The notes: generated by a model not told the origin, from the sequence alone. Shown: positions 33,725 through 42,326, counted from the first letter of the stretch. The stretch: 64,000 nucleotides of DNA from Sulfurivermis sp040755915 (GCA_040755915.1 JBFLWM010000042.1:1-64000), one strand, 5' to 3'. Translations and numbers: made by a program.

Positions 33725-35809
33725 TCATACCTCGCCGTAGCGGGTCGCCGCACCGACCCAGCGGCGGATCAGCAGGGCCGCCTGCTGCGGCCAGCGCTGG
33801 ATCAGCGCATCGGCGTTGTGGCTGGCCTCGGCCAGCAGGGACTGGTCGCGCTGCAGGTCGGCGATGCGCAGTTGCCACATGCCGGTCTGGCGCGTGCCGA
33901 GCACCTCGCCGGGGCCGCGCAGTTCCAGGTCCTTGCGCGCAATCTCGAAGCCGTCGCTGGTCTCGCGCATCACCGCCAGCCGCTCCTTGCCCTGTAGCGA
34001 CAGCGGGCCGTGGTACATCAGCACGCAATGGCTCTCGGCGCTGCCGCGGCCGACGCGGCCGCGCAGCTGGTGCAGCTGCGCCAGCCCCAGGCGCTCGGCG
34101 TTTTCGATGATCATCAGCGAGGCGTTGGGCACGTCGACGCCGACCTCGATGACGGTGGTGGCGACCAGCAGATCGATGCGGCCGTCCTTGAACGCGGCCA
34201 TCACCTGCTCCTTCTCGTCCTGTCTGAGGCGGCCGTGCACCAGGCCGATGCGCAGATCGGGCAGGGCCTCGGCGAGCAGGGCGGCGGTGTCCTGCGCCGC
34301 CTGTGCGGCCAGGGTTTCCGATTCCTCGATCAGGGTGCAGACCCAGTAGGCCTGGCGGCCGGCACGGCAGGCGGAATGCACTCTTTGCACCACCTCGTCA
34401 CGGCGGTTGTCGGGGAGCACCACTGTTTCCACCGGCGTGCGCCCCGGCGGCAGCTCGTCGATGATGGAGCAGTCGAGATCGGCATAGGCGGTCATCGCCA
34501 GGGTGCGCGGGATCGGCGTGGCGGTCATGATCAGCTGGTGCGGATAGCGCCCGCCGCTCTTGCCCTTCTCGCGCAGGGCAAGGCGCTGGTGTACGCCGAA
34601 GCGGTGCTGCTCGTCGATGATGACGAGGCCGAGGTCATGGAACTCGACGCCCTCCTGGAACAGGGCGTGGGTGCCGACGGCGACGCGCGCGCTGCCGTCG
34701 GCCAGACCTTGCAGCATGTCGCGCCGCGCCTTCGTCTTCAGCTTGCCGGCCAGCCAGGCCACTTCGATGCCGAGCGGCGCGAGCCAGCGCGTGAAGTTGT
34801 GGAAGTGCTGCTCGGCGAGCAGTTCGGTGGGCGCCATCACCGCCGCCTGATAACCCGCCTCCACGGCCTGCAAGGCCGCCAGCGCGGCCACCACCGTCTT
34901 GCCCGAGCCGACGTCGCCCTGCACCAGGCGCTGCATCGGATGCGGCTGTTGCAGGTCACGGGCGATCTCGGCGCCCACCTTGTGCTGCGCGCCGGTGAGC
35001 GGGAACGGCAGGGCGGCGCGAAATTTCTCCCGCAGCGCGCCGTCGCCGCGCAAGGGCGGTGCCTGATGCCGCTGCGCCTGCGCGCGCAGGCGGCGCAGGC
35101 TCAGGGTGTGGGCCAGCAGCTCCTCGAAGGCGAGACGGCGCTGTGCCGGATGGCGCACCTCGGCCAGCAGCGACAGCGGTGCGTCGGGCGGCGGCCGGTG
35201 CAGATAGCTGATCGCCTCCTGCAAGGCGGGAAAGCCGAGGCCATGCAGCAGTTCCGGCGGCAGGTGATCGATGAGCGGCAGACGGCCGTCGTGCAGCCAT
35301 TGCAGGGCCTGACTGGTGAGATTGCGCAGCGACGGTTGCTGCAGTCCCTCGGTGGTGGGGTAGATCGGGGTGAGGTGATCCTCCACCGTGGTCAGCGCGG
35401 TGTCATCGACGCGGCGAAACTCCGGATGCACCATCTCCAGCCCAACCGTGCCGGGGCGCGCCTCGCCGTAGCAGCGCACGCGGCTGCCGCGGGCGAGGGA
35501 CTGCTGCATGGCGGCGCTGAAGTGGAAGAAGCGCAGGGTCAGTGCGCCGCTGCCGTCGCTGATGCGCGACAGCAGCATGCGCCGCTTGCCGAACTTGATC
35601 TCGGTGAGCAGCACCTCGCCTTCCACCACCGCCTCGTCGCCGGGACGCAGGGTGCCGATGGGTACCACACGGGTACGGTCCTGATAGCGCAGCGGCAGGT
35701 GGAACAGCAGGTCCTCCACGGTGTGGATGCCGAGGTGTTCCAGCCGCGCGGCCAGGCGCGGTCCGACGCCCTTGAGGGCGGTGACGGGGGGAGTGTCGGC
35801 GGCTTGCAT
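33725..35809 (-). CDS. recG: ATP-dependent DNA helicase RecG
   Basis: RecG regresses stalled replication forks and processes recombination intermediates. The 694-residue protein (E. coli RecG has 693) has an N-terminal wedge/OB domain, Walker A GDVGSGKT, the DEQH box (IIDEQHRFG), helicase motifs III (MTATPIPRT) and VI (QLRGRVGRG). I start at the ATG at 35809 to match the family length; the open frame extends much further upstream, antisense-free, into the M48 gene region. ubiC lies downstream. Confidence 0.96.
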   Translation of the reverse strand: MQAADTPPVTALKGVGPRLAARLEHLGIHTVEDLLFHLPLRYQDRTRVVPIGTLRPGDEAVVEGEVLLTEIKFGKRRMLLSRISDGSGALTLRFFHFSAAMQQSLARGSRVRCYGEARPGTVGLEMVHPEFRRVDDTALTTVEDHLTPIYPTTEGLQQPSLRNLTSQALQWLHDGRLPLIDHLPPELLHGLGFPALQEAISYLHRPPPDAPLSLLAEVRHPAQRRLAFEELLAHTLSLRRLRAQAQRHQAPPLRGDGALREKFRAALPFPLTGAQHKVGAEIARDLQQPHPMQRLVQGDVGSGKTVVAALAALQAVEAGYQAAVMAPTELLAEQHFHNFTRWLAPLGIEVAWLAGKLKTKARRDMLQGLADGSARVAVGTHALFQEGVEFHDLGLVIIDEQHRFGVHQRLALREKGKSGGRYPHQLIMTATPIPRTLAMTAYADLDCSIIDELPPGRTPVETVVLPDNRRDEVVQRVHSACRAGRQAYWVCTLIEESETLAAQAAQDTAALLAEALPDLRIGLVHGRLRQDEKEQVMAAFKDGRIDLLVATTVIEVGVDVPNASLMIIENAERLGLAQLHQLRGRVGRGSAESHCVLMYHGPLSLQGKERLAVMRETSDGFEIARKDLELRGPGEVLGTRQTGMWQLRIADLQRDQSLLAEASHNADALIQRWPQQAALLIRRWVGAATRYGEV

Positions 35810-35865
35810 GCGTTGGTGTGTGCCGGTGCTGACGTCGTCGACATCAGCACCGGCCCCGGCATTCA

Positions 35866-36816
35866 TCAATCGCGGGACGGCAGGTACCGTGCGGCGGCCG
35901 GCGAGACGGCCGCATTGAAGGTCACGCCCGGCGCCGTGAAGGCACCGCGTTTCTGTGCGGCGGTGACTTCGCGCAGAAAGCGGTCCTTCACTGCGGGCTG
36001 GTTGGCATAGGCCTCCAGCGGGGCGAACACGGCATCGATGAGATCGAGGCGCTGCCCCGGCGCCGGATGGGTCTTGAACAGGAAGGCGAGGGCGCCGTCC
36101 TTGGGGTTCATGGCGCCGAGGGTCTGCAGGGTGGCGGGCAGGCCGTAGGGGTCGTAACCGGCGCGGGCGGCGAGCACCAGTCCCTGGCGGTCGGCGGCAT
36201 GCTCGTCCTCCTTGTCCAGGCCACGGCTGTACAGCTCTTTGAAGCCGCCGGCGATCTTGTCCAGCTTCTCGCGATCGCCGCCTTCCATCTGGGTCCCGGC
36301 GAGACCGACGGCGAGGTCGAGGCGGGCGCCCTTCTGCACCGCCTGCAGGTGATGCCGTTCCACCACATGGGCGATCTCGTGCGCCAGCACGCCGGCCAGC
36401 TCGGCCTCGGAACCCATGCGCAGCAGCAGGCCCTTGGTGATGAACACGTAACCGCCGGGCGAGGCGAAGGCATTGACGTCCATGGAGTCGAGCACGCCGA
36501 AGCGCCAGTCCAGCTTCGGCCGTTCGCTCTGCAGCGCCACCCAATAGCCGATGCGGTTGACGTAGCGCTGCAGGGCTTCATCCTTCACCAGCGGCACGGC
36601 GCCGAGCAGCACGGCGGCGGCCTCGCGGCCGATGGTGCGCTCCTGCTCCGGCTTCACATCGCCAAAGGCATCCTTGGCCGATTTGAGCAGGCCGCCCAGA
36701 TCGATCTCCTTGCCGCCGCTTCCACCACCCAGCAGGCCGTCGAGCGGACCGGCGCCGACGTTGCCGGCAAGCCCCAGCAGCGCGGCGATGAATACATACG
36801 TGTGCAGTCTGTTCAT
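35866..36816 (-). CDS. M48-family zinc metalloprotease (LoiP/BepA-like)
   Basis: The 316-residue protein has a signal peptide (VFIAALLGLAGNVGA) and a periplasmic M48 domain with HEIAH (His146, Glu147, His150) and the distal Glu in DEHAADRQG. There are no lipobox and no TPR repeats. Such proteases deal with misfolded outer-membrane proteins. I start at ATG 36816 because GGGA lies nine bases upstream; ATG 36825 is an alternative. It overlaps or abuts the upstream SH3 gene (start-stop distance 5 bases), so the two are probably co-translated. Confidence 0.85.
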   Translation of the reverse strand: MNRLHTYVFIAALLGLAGNVGAGPLDGLLGGGSGGKEIDLGGLLKSAKDAFGDVKPEQERTIGREAAAVLLGAVPLVKDEALQRYVNRIGYWVALQSERPKLDWRFGVLDSMDVNAFASPGGYVFITKGLLLRMGSEAELAGVLAHEIAHVVERHHLQAVQKGARLDLAVGLAGTQMEGGDREKLDKIAGGFKELYSRGLDKEDEHAADRQGLVLAARAGYDPYGLPATLQTLGAMNPKDGALAFLFKTHPAPGQRLDLIDAVFAPLEAYANQPAVKDRFLREVTAAQKRGAFTAPGVTFNAAVSPAAARYLPSRD

Positions 36817-36821
36817 GACGG

Positions 36822-37373
36822 TCATTCCCACGGGAAGGGGCTGGGGGTGTTCTGCTGCTGTTGCTTCTGCGCCGCCTTCTTCGGCTCTTTCAGATAGGCG
36901 ATCTTCTGCGCCTGCAACTTGGCTGCCGCAGCGTAGCGGCGCGCGTCGCCGGGTTTGACGGCGAGCTTGTCGAGGCTGTCCACCGCCTTGGGATCGGGCA
37001 CGGCGTTGCTGATGTCGGTGGCATCGAGGCCACGCACGCCGGTGGCGACGGTGACGCCGCTGGAGCCGGAGCGTCCGGTGGAGAGGAACTGCAGCGCCGA
37101 GCCGACGCCGGAGTCGCCCGGTTTGGCGCTGCCGTCGCCGAGGCGCAGTGCGGTCATGCGTACCCAGCCTTCCGCGTTCTTCACCTTGACCCGGTACCAG
37201 CCGCCCTCGCGCGCCAGCACATCCACCGGCGCATTTTCCGCCAGCGGCATCAGCGTGGCGGCATCGCTGAACGGTTTATCCTTCAGCTCGGTGGCGCGGA
37301 TGACATGGGCCGGATCGGCCTGGGCGGCCAGCCCGATGCTGCACAGGAGCAGTGCAAGGAGTTTTCGTTTCAT
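36822..37373 (-). CDS. Exported SH3-domain protein
   Basis: The 183-residue protein has a signal peptide (KLLALLLCSIGLAAQA) and a bacterial SH3 domain (about residues 25-95, with GGWYRVKVKNAEGWVRMTAL), then a Gln/Lys-rich tail without structure. SH3b domains often bind cell-wall peptides. It precedes the M48 protease gene with a five-base gap, so a shared role at the cell envelope is plausible, but this is inference. The start is set by the signal peptide. Confidence 0.75.
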   Translation of the reverse strand: MKRKLLALLLCSIGLAAQADPAHVIRATELKDKPFSDAATLMPLAENAPVDVLAREGGWYRVKVKNAEGWVRMTALRLGDGSAKPGDSGVGSALQFLSTGRSGSSGVTVATGVRGLDATDISNAVPDPKAVDSLDKLAVKPGDARRYAAAAKLQAQKIAYLKEPKKAAQKQQQQNTPSPFPWE

Positions 37374-37405
37374 CGCATTAATACCCTTCCGGGGCCTCTG
37401 AATGA

Positions 37406-37441
37406 CACCCTCGTCCTCAGGGAGAGGGTGGGGGTGAGGGG
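37406..37441. repeat. CCCTC/GAGGGT intergenic repeat
   Basis: ACCCTCGTCCTCAGGGAGAG and the following GGTGGGGGTGAGGGG are a copy of a very common proteobacterial intergenic sequence, with a small imperfect hairpin (ACCCTC with GAGGGT). It lies between the cyclase and the SH3 gene. Confidence 0.6.
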
Positions 37442-37461
37442 AGTAATGGTTCGCAGTGAAT

Positions 37462-39300
37462 TCATCCATGGGTGTCTGCATTTTTCCGCTGCGGCTCGTA
37501 CAAACGGACTTCCTGGGTGCGGCCCTTCACCTTATAGGAACCGTGGTCGACAAAGTCAAACGCGTCGCCGCACAGGGCGCGGGTGTCGGCGGAAACCAGC
37601 ACGCGCGCCACGCCCTTGGTCTGGCCCTCGATGCGGCTGGCGAGATTCACGGTGTCGCCGATGGCGGTGTAGTCGAGGCGGTTGGCCGAGCCGATGAAGC
37701 CAACCACCGCCGGGCCGGTGTGGATGCCGATGCCGACGTCGAAGTGCTCGCCGGAGGGACCGAGGTGGCGGCGGAACGCCTCCAGCGTGTCGCACATGGC
37801 CAGCGCCGCATTGACCGCGTTGATCGCCTGGTTCGGATCGTCCACCGGGGCGCCCCAGAAGGCCATGATGGCGTCGCCGATGAATTTGTCCATGGTGCCG
37901 TTGTGCTGGAAGATCACCTGCACCTGGCGCGAGAAGTAATCGTTGAGCAAATCGACAATCTCCTCGGCAGTGTGTTGCTCGGACAGCGTGGTGAAGCCGC
38001 GGATGTCGGAGAACAGCACGGTGAGCTGGCGGCTCTGGCTCTTCAGGGTCAGCGCCGATTCGCCCTGCGCCACCAGATTCTGCACCACGCGCGGGTCGAG
38101 GAAGCGGCTGAAGATCTGCACCGAGCGCTCGCGCTCGCGCCGCTCGCGCAGCCAGGCGTGCAGCGCGGCAGCGACGTAATACAGCCAGCCGAACACCAGC
38201 GGGGTGAACAGCGGCAGCACCCAGCGCAGTTGCAGCGCGCCGTACTGCACGGCGGCGAACAGCGGCGTAGCGACGAGCAGGCCGAGGCCGATGCGCAGCG
38301 GATTGACGCGGCGGCGGAAGGCGAGGAACAGCGCGCCGAGCAGCAGTACGGCGGCGAGCGGCGCCACGGGCGCAGGCGCCGGGCGCAGCGCATCGCCGTT
38401 TTTCAGGTTGTCGAGGGCGGTGGCGATGATCTCCACCGCCGGATACAGACTGCCCATCGCCGTGCTGCGCAGGTCGTGCAGGCCGGCGGCGGTGGAACCG
38501 ATGATCACGATCTTGCCGGTCAACTCGTCGGCGGGGCGCTGCGGCTGGCTGCGCGCCAGATCGTCGTACAGATCGAACAGCGGAATGCGTGTGTAGCTCA
38601 GTGCCGGACCGCGCCAGTTGAGCAGCAGGTCGGGCTGCGGCGGGATCGCATAGGCCAAATCCCTTGCCACCCGTGCCGGCAGCGAGGGGATGCGCCAGCC
38701 CTGCGTATCGAGGTAGAGATGGTAGCGGCGGCCGACGCCGTCACGGTCTTCGGTGTAATTGATGGCGCCGAGGCGGCCCGTTTCCGCCAGTGCCGGCAGC
38801 GGCAGCAGCAGGGCAGTGCGCGCCGCCTCCTGTGCCTGCGGTCCGCGTTCGATGCCGAGCAGTGCGCCGTACTGCGCCAGCGGCACGCCCTGCGCATCGC
38901 CGCCCGCGAGACGCAGCATGGGAAAGTAGACGTTGTCCTGTTGCCGCGCTACCTCCGCCAGCCAGGCATCGCCGTCCGGGTTGGCCACATCGGCGTCGGA
39001 GAACAGGATGTCGAACACGATGGCAGCCGGCCGCTGCCGCGCCATGCCCTCGATCAGTTCGGCAAAGATCGCGCGCGGCCAGGGATAGCGCCCGGCCAGC
39101 GGCGCCATCTGATCCAGGCTGCGCTCGTCGATATCGACGATGACGATATCCGGATCGGGCTGCTGCTGCGCCGCATGCCGGCGCAGCAACAGATCGCCGT
39201 AGCGGTATTCCAGCGTGGACAGCAGACCGGCGCCGCCGAACTCGATGGCCAGCAGCAGCAGGAGCGCCAGGGTGAGCCGGTTGAGCGTGTCCGTCAGCAT
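37462..39300 (-). CDS. CHASE2-domain adenylate/guanylate cyclase
   Basis: The 612-residue protein has an N-terminal membrane helix, an extracytoplasmic CHASE2 sensor (about 35-310), three membrane helices (about 320-395) and a class III cyclase domain (about 420-600). The cyclase keeps a metal aspartate in VLFSDIRGF and the second in DAIMAFWGAP, and the IGIHTGP and YTAIGDTVNLASR motifs. It makes a cyclic nucleotide from ATP or GTP in response to an unknown outside signal. It is on its own between the SH3 gene and ridA. Confidence 0.9.
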   Translation of the reverse strand: MLTDTLNRLTLALLLLLAIEFGGAGLLSTLEYRYGDLLLRRHAAQQQPDPDIVIVDIDERSLDQMAPLAGRYPWPRAIFAELIEGMARQRPAAIVFDILFSDADVANPDGDAWLAEVARQQDNVYFPMLRLAGGDAQGVPLAQYGALLGIERGPQAQEAARTALLLPLPALAETGRLGAINYTEDRDGVGRRYHLYLDTQGWRIPSLPARVARDLAYAIPPQPDLLLNWRGPALSYTRIPLFDLYDDLARSQPQRPADELTGKIVIIGSTAAGLHDLRSTAMGSLYPAVEIIATALDNLKNGDALRPAPAPVAPLAAVLLLGALFLAFRRRVNPLRIGLGLLVATPLFAAVQYGALQLRWVLPLFTPLVFGWLYYVAAALHAWLRERRERERSVQIFSRFLDPRVVQNLVAQGESALTLKSQSRQLTVLFSDIRGFTTLSEQHTAEEIVDLLNDYFSRQVQVIFQHNGTMDKFIGDAIMAFWGAPVDDPNQAINAVNAALAMCDTLEAFRRHLGPSGEHFDVGIGIHTGPAVVGFIGSANRLDYTAIGDTVNLASRIEGQTKGVARVLVSADTRALCGDAFDFVDHGSYKVKGRTQEVRLYEPQRKNADTHG

Positions 39301-39334
39301 GGCGCGTATCCGGTCGTATGGAGCAACGGGGTGA

Positions 39335-39721
39335 TTACTGTCCCAGCTCCATCACCCCGTCCATCTCCACCGGCACGCCCTTGGGCAGGGCGGCGACCTG
39401 CACGGCGGCGCGGGCGGGATAGGGCTGGGCGAAGTATTCGGCCATCACCTCGTTGACCAGCGGGAAGTGGGTGAGGTCGGTGAGGAACACATTGAGCTTG
39501 ACCACGTCGGCCAGCGACCCGCCCGCCGCCTCGGCCACCGCCTTCAGGTTGTCGAACACGCGGCGCACCTGTGCGCGCATGTCGCCCTGCACCACCTCCA
39601 TGGTCTCCGGCACCAGCGGAATCTGCCCGGAGAGATAAACGGTGGTGCCGACCTTCACGGCCTGGGAATAGGTGCCGATGGCCTTGGGGGCCTTGTCGGT
39701 ATGGATGATCTGCTTGGCCAC
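39335..39721 (-). CDS. ridA: RidA-family enamine/imine deaminase
   Basis: RidA hydrolyses reactive enamine intermediates formed by PLP enzymes. The 128-residue protein (family about 128) has the conserved IGTYSQAV start region, YLSGQIPL, and the substrate arginine in PYPARAAVQVAALPKG. It is the first gene in the minus-strand run leading to the cyclase. Confidence 0.93.
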   Translation of the reverse strand: MAKQIIHTDKAPKAIGTYSQAVKVGTTVYLSGQIPLVPETMEVVQGDMRAQVRRVFDNLKAVAEAAGGSLADVVKLNVFLTDLTHFPLVNEVMAEYFAQPYPARAAVQVAALPKGVPVEMDGVMELGQ

Positions 39722-39958
39722 GGAAAACTCCTGCTTGGGTTATTGTTGGATGGATCATACCGCACGGCGGGTCGGGTTGCCGCCAGGGCGAGATGTCGAT
39801 AAAGCCGCGGCCAGATCGAGCGAGTTATGCCACGGTAACTTGAACTGAGCCGGCATTTGCGTCTTAATGCATGAGAACCCGGTGCGCCACGCGACCACGG
39901 CCACATGGCCAGGCAGGGCGCAGACATAACTCAAACAATGGAACAGGGAGGATTCCGT

Positions 39959-40222
39959 ATGCAGCCCGATCGGGAAAGGGAAGCCAAAGACATCGAACGC
40001 AAGCTGCTCTGGGTCAGCATCATCGACACCCCCGGCGCCATCCTCGTCGGCCTCGCCATGTACGGCAAGTTCGCCGCCGACGGCAATGCCTTCCACCCCC
40101 TGCTCAACAACGACAACGTCCTGGCGGCAATGTTCGCCGTGGGCGGCGCGATCATGGCGTGGGGTGTCTGGCAGGTGATTGCGCTTTCCAGACGCAGAGC
40201 GAAGTTGCAGGGTTCCCGCTGA
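39959..40222 (+). CDS. Small membrane protein of unknown function
   Basis: I do not recognise this 87-residue protein. It has a charged N-terminus and two hydrophobic segments (about residues 17-35 and 52-72) and a basic C-terminus. ATG 39959 is preceded by AGGGAGG, so translation looks real. The 237 bases before it hold no clear promoter or repeat. It borders the accessory region at 40-42 kb. Confidence 0.55.
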   Translation: MQPDREREAKDIERKLLWVSIIDTPGAILVGLAMYGKFAADGNAFHPLLNNDNVLAAMFAVGGAIMAWGVWQVIALSRRRAKLQGSR

Positions 40223-40260
40223 GTTGATCACGCTGCTGCCAGCAGACATGGAGGTTGCCA

Positions 40261-40554
40261 ATGCATAGCCGCTGCATCTACATCCCCGTATTAATCACAG
40301 TACTCCTGACGGGGTGCGCCAAAGAGCCGATCCCGGAGCGCCCGGTGGCATCATCGCGTGATCTGGTGGTCAAGTATGGCGAGGGTGACTCCATTCGCAT
40401 CGGGGGCGCCGGCAACCATTTCAGATGCGACGACCCCGCCTACGCACATGTCGAAAAGGTCAGTACCTGGAGCATGGATTTTGCGGACGGCACGACGATA
40501 AACCTGTGCACATCGGCAGATGAAGCGAAGCGTATGGAGTGGTTGGCAAGGTGA
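40261..40554 (+). CDS. Small predicted lipoprotein of unknown function
   Basis: The 97-residue protein has a lipobox (LLTGC) after a short hydrophobic stretch, so it is probably a lipoprotein. Only two cysteines follow. ATG 40261 has GAGG six bases upstream. I do not recognise it. It sits just before a GGGACGGA-type palindrome and the two-gene low-G+C module. Confidence 0.55.
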   Translation: MHSRCIYIPVLITVLLTGCAKEPIPERPVASSRDLVVKYGEGDSIRIGGAGNHFRCDDPAYAHVEKVSTWSMDFADGTTINLCTSADEAKRMEWLAR

Positions 40555-40560
40555 AGGAAT

Positions 40561-40628
40561 AAGGGACGGAAGGATCAATGTTGACCAGCAATTGTGGTTG
40601 GTTAAAGTTTAAGCCCTCCGTCCCCATT
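40561..40628. repeat. GGGACGGA-family palindrome, possibly REP-like
   Basis: GGGACGGAAGG (40563-40573) pairs with CCCTCCGTCCC (40614-40624), followed by TTTT on the plus strand. I recall similar pairs flanking IS200-like transposases in sulfur-oxidising gammaproteobacteria, but no transposase is present here. It could act as a terminator after the small lipoprotein gene. Confidence 0.65.
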
Positions 40629-40642
40629 TTCTACCATTCAGA

Positions 40643-40649
40643 GTTTAAT
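40643..40649 (+). other. Possible left boundary of the integron cassette (GTT core)
   Basis: GTTTAAT lies 35 bases before the first gene of the module. In gene cassettes the left edge begins at the TT of a GTTRRRY-like core; here four of five variable positions fit loosely. Several other GTT triplets are nearby, so this is only a candidate. Confidence 0.25.
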
Positions 40650-40683
40650 ATGGCGAACAAGCCCATAAGCAAGCAGGATTGAC

Positions 40684-41529
40684 ATGACGTCGACAATTTT
40701 CGAGCTTTTCAGATATCAACTCTTACCCATTGACAGATATCTGCAAGGGAATCTGTTAACTGGCGTTGCAACCGTCGAAGAATTAATCGAGCGGAAGAAT
40801 GAGTTCTTCGCCGCGGCACTGTCCGGCACGAATTCGTTTTCGAACAAGAAGCATGAAACCGTAACCAAGCGGCTTTATGAGCGGGATGGCTTCTTTCTCT
40901 TCAAGATCGCGAACAACAGATCTATCCATCGAGAAACAAAGGAGTTTAAGGACGAAATCATCGACAATTGGCCTGCAATTCTCGTAGGGATTTGGAACAG
41001 GCCTGACAGGCAGTTGATTGCAGTTCAAAGGAGGACGAGTGCATTCTCATCAAGCGAAGTTGTGGTTAAGCTGATATTGGGGAAGCTTTCTGATCAGCTT
41101 GGGCATCATCACCTCCGGGCCATTCATGAGCCCCTTTTTGAAAAGAAGCAATTCTGGGCGATCCTTAACCAATACCAAGGCAAGGTGAAGTCCGTTGAAT
41201 TTGAGATCGTAACCCCGAATATGGCGAATATCTCTGGGACCTTGCCGGAGGACCTGAAAGAGTTTGCCAGGCAAACAAATTCCACCAGGAATAGGCTGAA
41301 AATTGAATCCGACCCGGAGGCGCCACTGCATCTCGAAGAGAGCAACAGGGTCCTTCAAGGGCTGGTCAACTACAGCAGCGAGGGTGGCGGCAACATTGCA
41401 GTGAAGATTGATGGCATCAAGAAGAAGTATCAGACATCTAAGACGGTCAAAGAAGTAACGCTCGGCGAAGTAGAAATGCAAGGCGGCGCAGAGCAGATTG
41501 TTCAGGCGCTAAGAGAACTGTTGCAATGA
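40684..41529 (+). CDS. Cytosolic protein of unknown function, first gene of a two-gene module
   Basis: I cannot assign this 281-residue protein to a family. It has no signal peptide or membrane segment. The N-terminal half is mixed alpha/beta (FELFRYQLLPID; AILVGIWNRPDRQLIAVQRR), the middle has a FEIVTPNMANISG stretch, and the C-terminal third (GLVNYSSEGGGNIAVK, KTVKEVTLGE) looks beta-rich. G+C in the lines I counted is 40-50 %, against about 70 % in nearby genes. Its stop overlaps the start of the membrane-protein gene (ATGA), so the two are co-translated. A cytosolic protein followed by a small membrane protein is a layout seen in several phage-defence systems. That is a hypothesis. Confidence 0.8.
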   Translation: MTSTIFELFRYQLLPIDRYLQGNLLTGVATVEELIERKNEFFAAALSGTNSFSNKKHETVTKRLYERDGFFLFKIANNRSIHRETKEFKDEIIDNWPAILVGIWNRPDRQLIAVQRRTSAFSSSEVVVKLILGKLSDQLGHHHLRAIHEPLFEKKQFWAILNQYQGKVKSVEFEIVTPNMANISGTLPEDLKEFARQTNSTRNRLKIESDPEAPLHLEESNRVLQGLVNYSSEGGGNIAVKIDGIKKKYQTSKTVKEVTLGEVEMQGGAEQIVQALRELLQ

Positions 41530-41969
41530 TATCCCATGTACTAAAAACGTCATTGATTTCGCTCGGTGTAGGTTTTTTGGCAGAACTCTTAAATGGCTGG
41601 CTGTCATCGCAGTTTCTGAGCGAGTTCTTTGAGGACAACCTGATCACGATTCTGGTAGCGCTTCTAGCGATAAATGCAGCAACTATGGGGATAGTTCTTA
41701 CGAAGATACGCGACCTGATCGATAGAAACGGAGGGTCCGAGTTCTTTCAAAAAACACGAGCGCAAATGTTGCTGTCTGTAAAGGAGCAAATTGGCCTTAT
41801 TGTGTTTGCTACCTCGCTGCTGGCAATTAAATCAGGAGCCGCGATGGCAAATGTACCAAACGTGCCTCTTCTTGTGAATTCAGTGATAACGGGCATTTTT
41901 GTCTATGCACTGATTGTCCTTTATGACACTGCTAAGAGCGTCCTAATCATCGTCGATTACGAGGGCTAA
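41526..41969 (+). CDS. Small multi-helix membrane protein, second gene of the module
   Basis: The 147-residue protein has about four hydrophobic segments (near residues 8-24, 39-56, 87-103 and 112-135) with a charged cytosolic loop between the second and third. It is not recognised. It starts at ATG 41526 inside the stop of the preceding gene. Its TAA stop is also the first part of an attC-like palindrome. The pairing with the cytosolic partner, the low G+C and the recombination site all suggest a mobile, self-contained module; an effector that acts on the membrane is one possibility. Confidence 0.78.
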   Translation: MISHVLKTSLISLGVGFLAELLNGWLSSQFLSEFFEDNLITILVALLAINAATMGIVLTKIRDLIDRNGGSEFFQKTRAQMLLSVKEQIGLIVFATSLLAIKSGAAMANVPNVPLLVNSVITGIFVYALIVLYDTAKSVLIIVDYEG

Positions 41970-42049
41970 CAAACCCATCAACCCGGACAGTGAAAAGCGA
42001 TGCTCCTTCGTCGCGTCGCCTTTCGCTGCCGGTTATGGGGGCGTTGTGC
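41964..42049 (+). other. attC-like integron recombination site
   Basis: An 86-base imperfect palindrome starts GGCTAAC (R''-like, RYYYAAC) and ends GTTGTGC (R'-like, GTTRRRY, one mismatch). The arms pair as CCCAT/ATGGG, AACC/GGTT, GG/CC, CAG/CTG, GAAA/TTTC and GCGA/TCGC, with single unpaired bases on the left arm, including CGGAC opposite CCGG. Extrahelical bases on one arm are a hallmark of attC sites. Orientation is right: it follows the module on the same strand and its TAA is the gene's stop. No integrase lies in the window. Confidence 0.7.
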
Positions 42050-42326
42050 TGAAGTACGAAGCCCAGCGCGCTGCAGCGATCGAATACGCAGGATACACAG
42101 TGTGGTTTGATTTGTTGGGCTTGCTTGTGTCAGCCCAACCCGCCGCCTGAAACATCCGTTGCCGGCAGGCGCAGGGGTGGCGTAGGCGTTGCCGCGGTTT
42201 CCGTTTGACCACCCCGAAGCCCGCCACGGCCCCACCCCTCGCACTTCTTTACCTTTTCCTCCCTCCCCGTCGCCCCCATTCCGGTAGAATGATCGGCCTG
42301 CCGTACCCCCGTTCCCGGAGTTGTCG
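42050..42326. other. Gene-free stretch after the attC-like site
   Basis: This stretch holds one half-element of the GTTGGGCT repeat family (42114-42140) and no open frame I would support. G+C rises again toward the RND adaptor gene. A promoter for the adaptor is likely within the last 100 bases, but I cannot place it. Confidence 0.5.
42114..42140. repeat. Half-element of the GTTGGGCT palindrome family
   Basis: GTTGGGCTTG and TCAGCCCAAC form a short hairpin that resembles one arm of the element at 30369-30454, with differences in the centre. It lies between the attC-like site and the RND adaptor gene. Confidence 0.65.
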
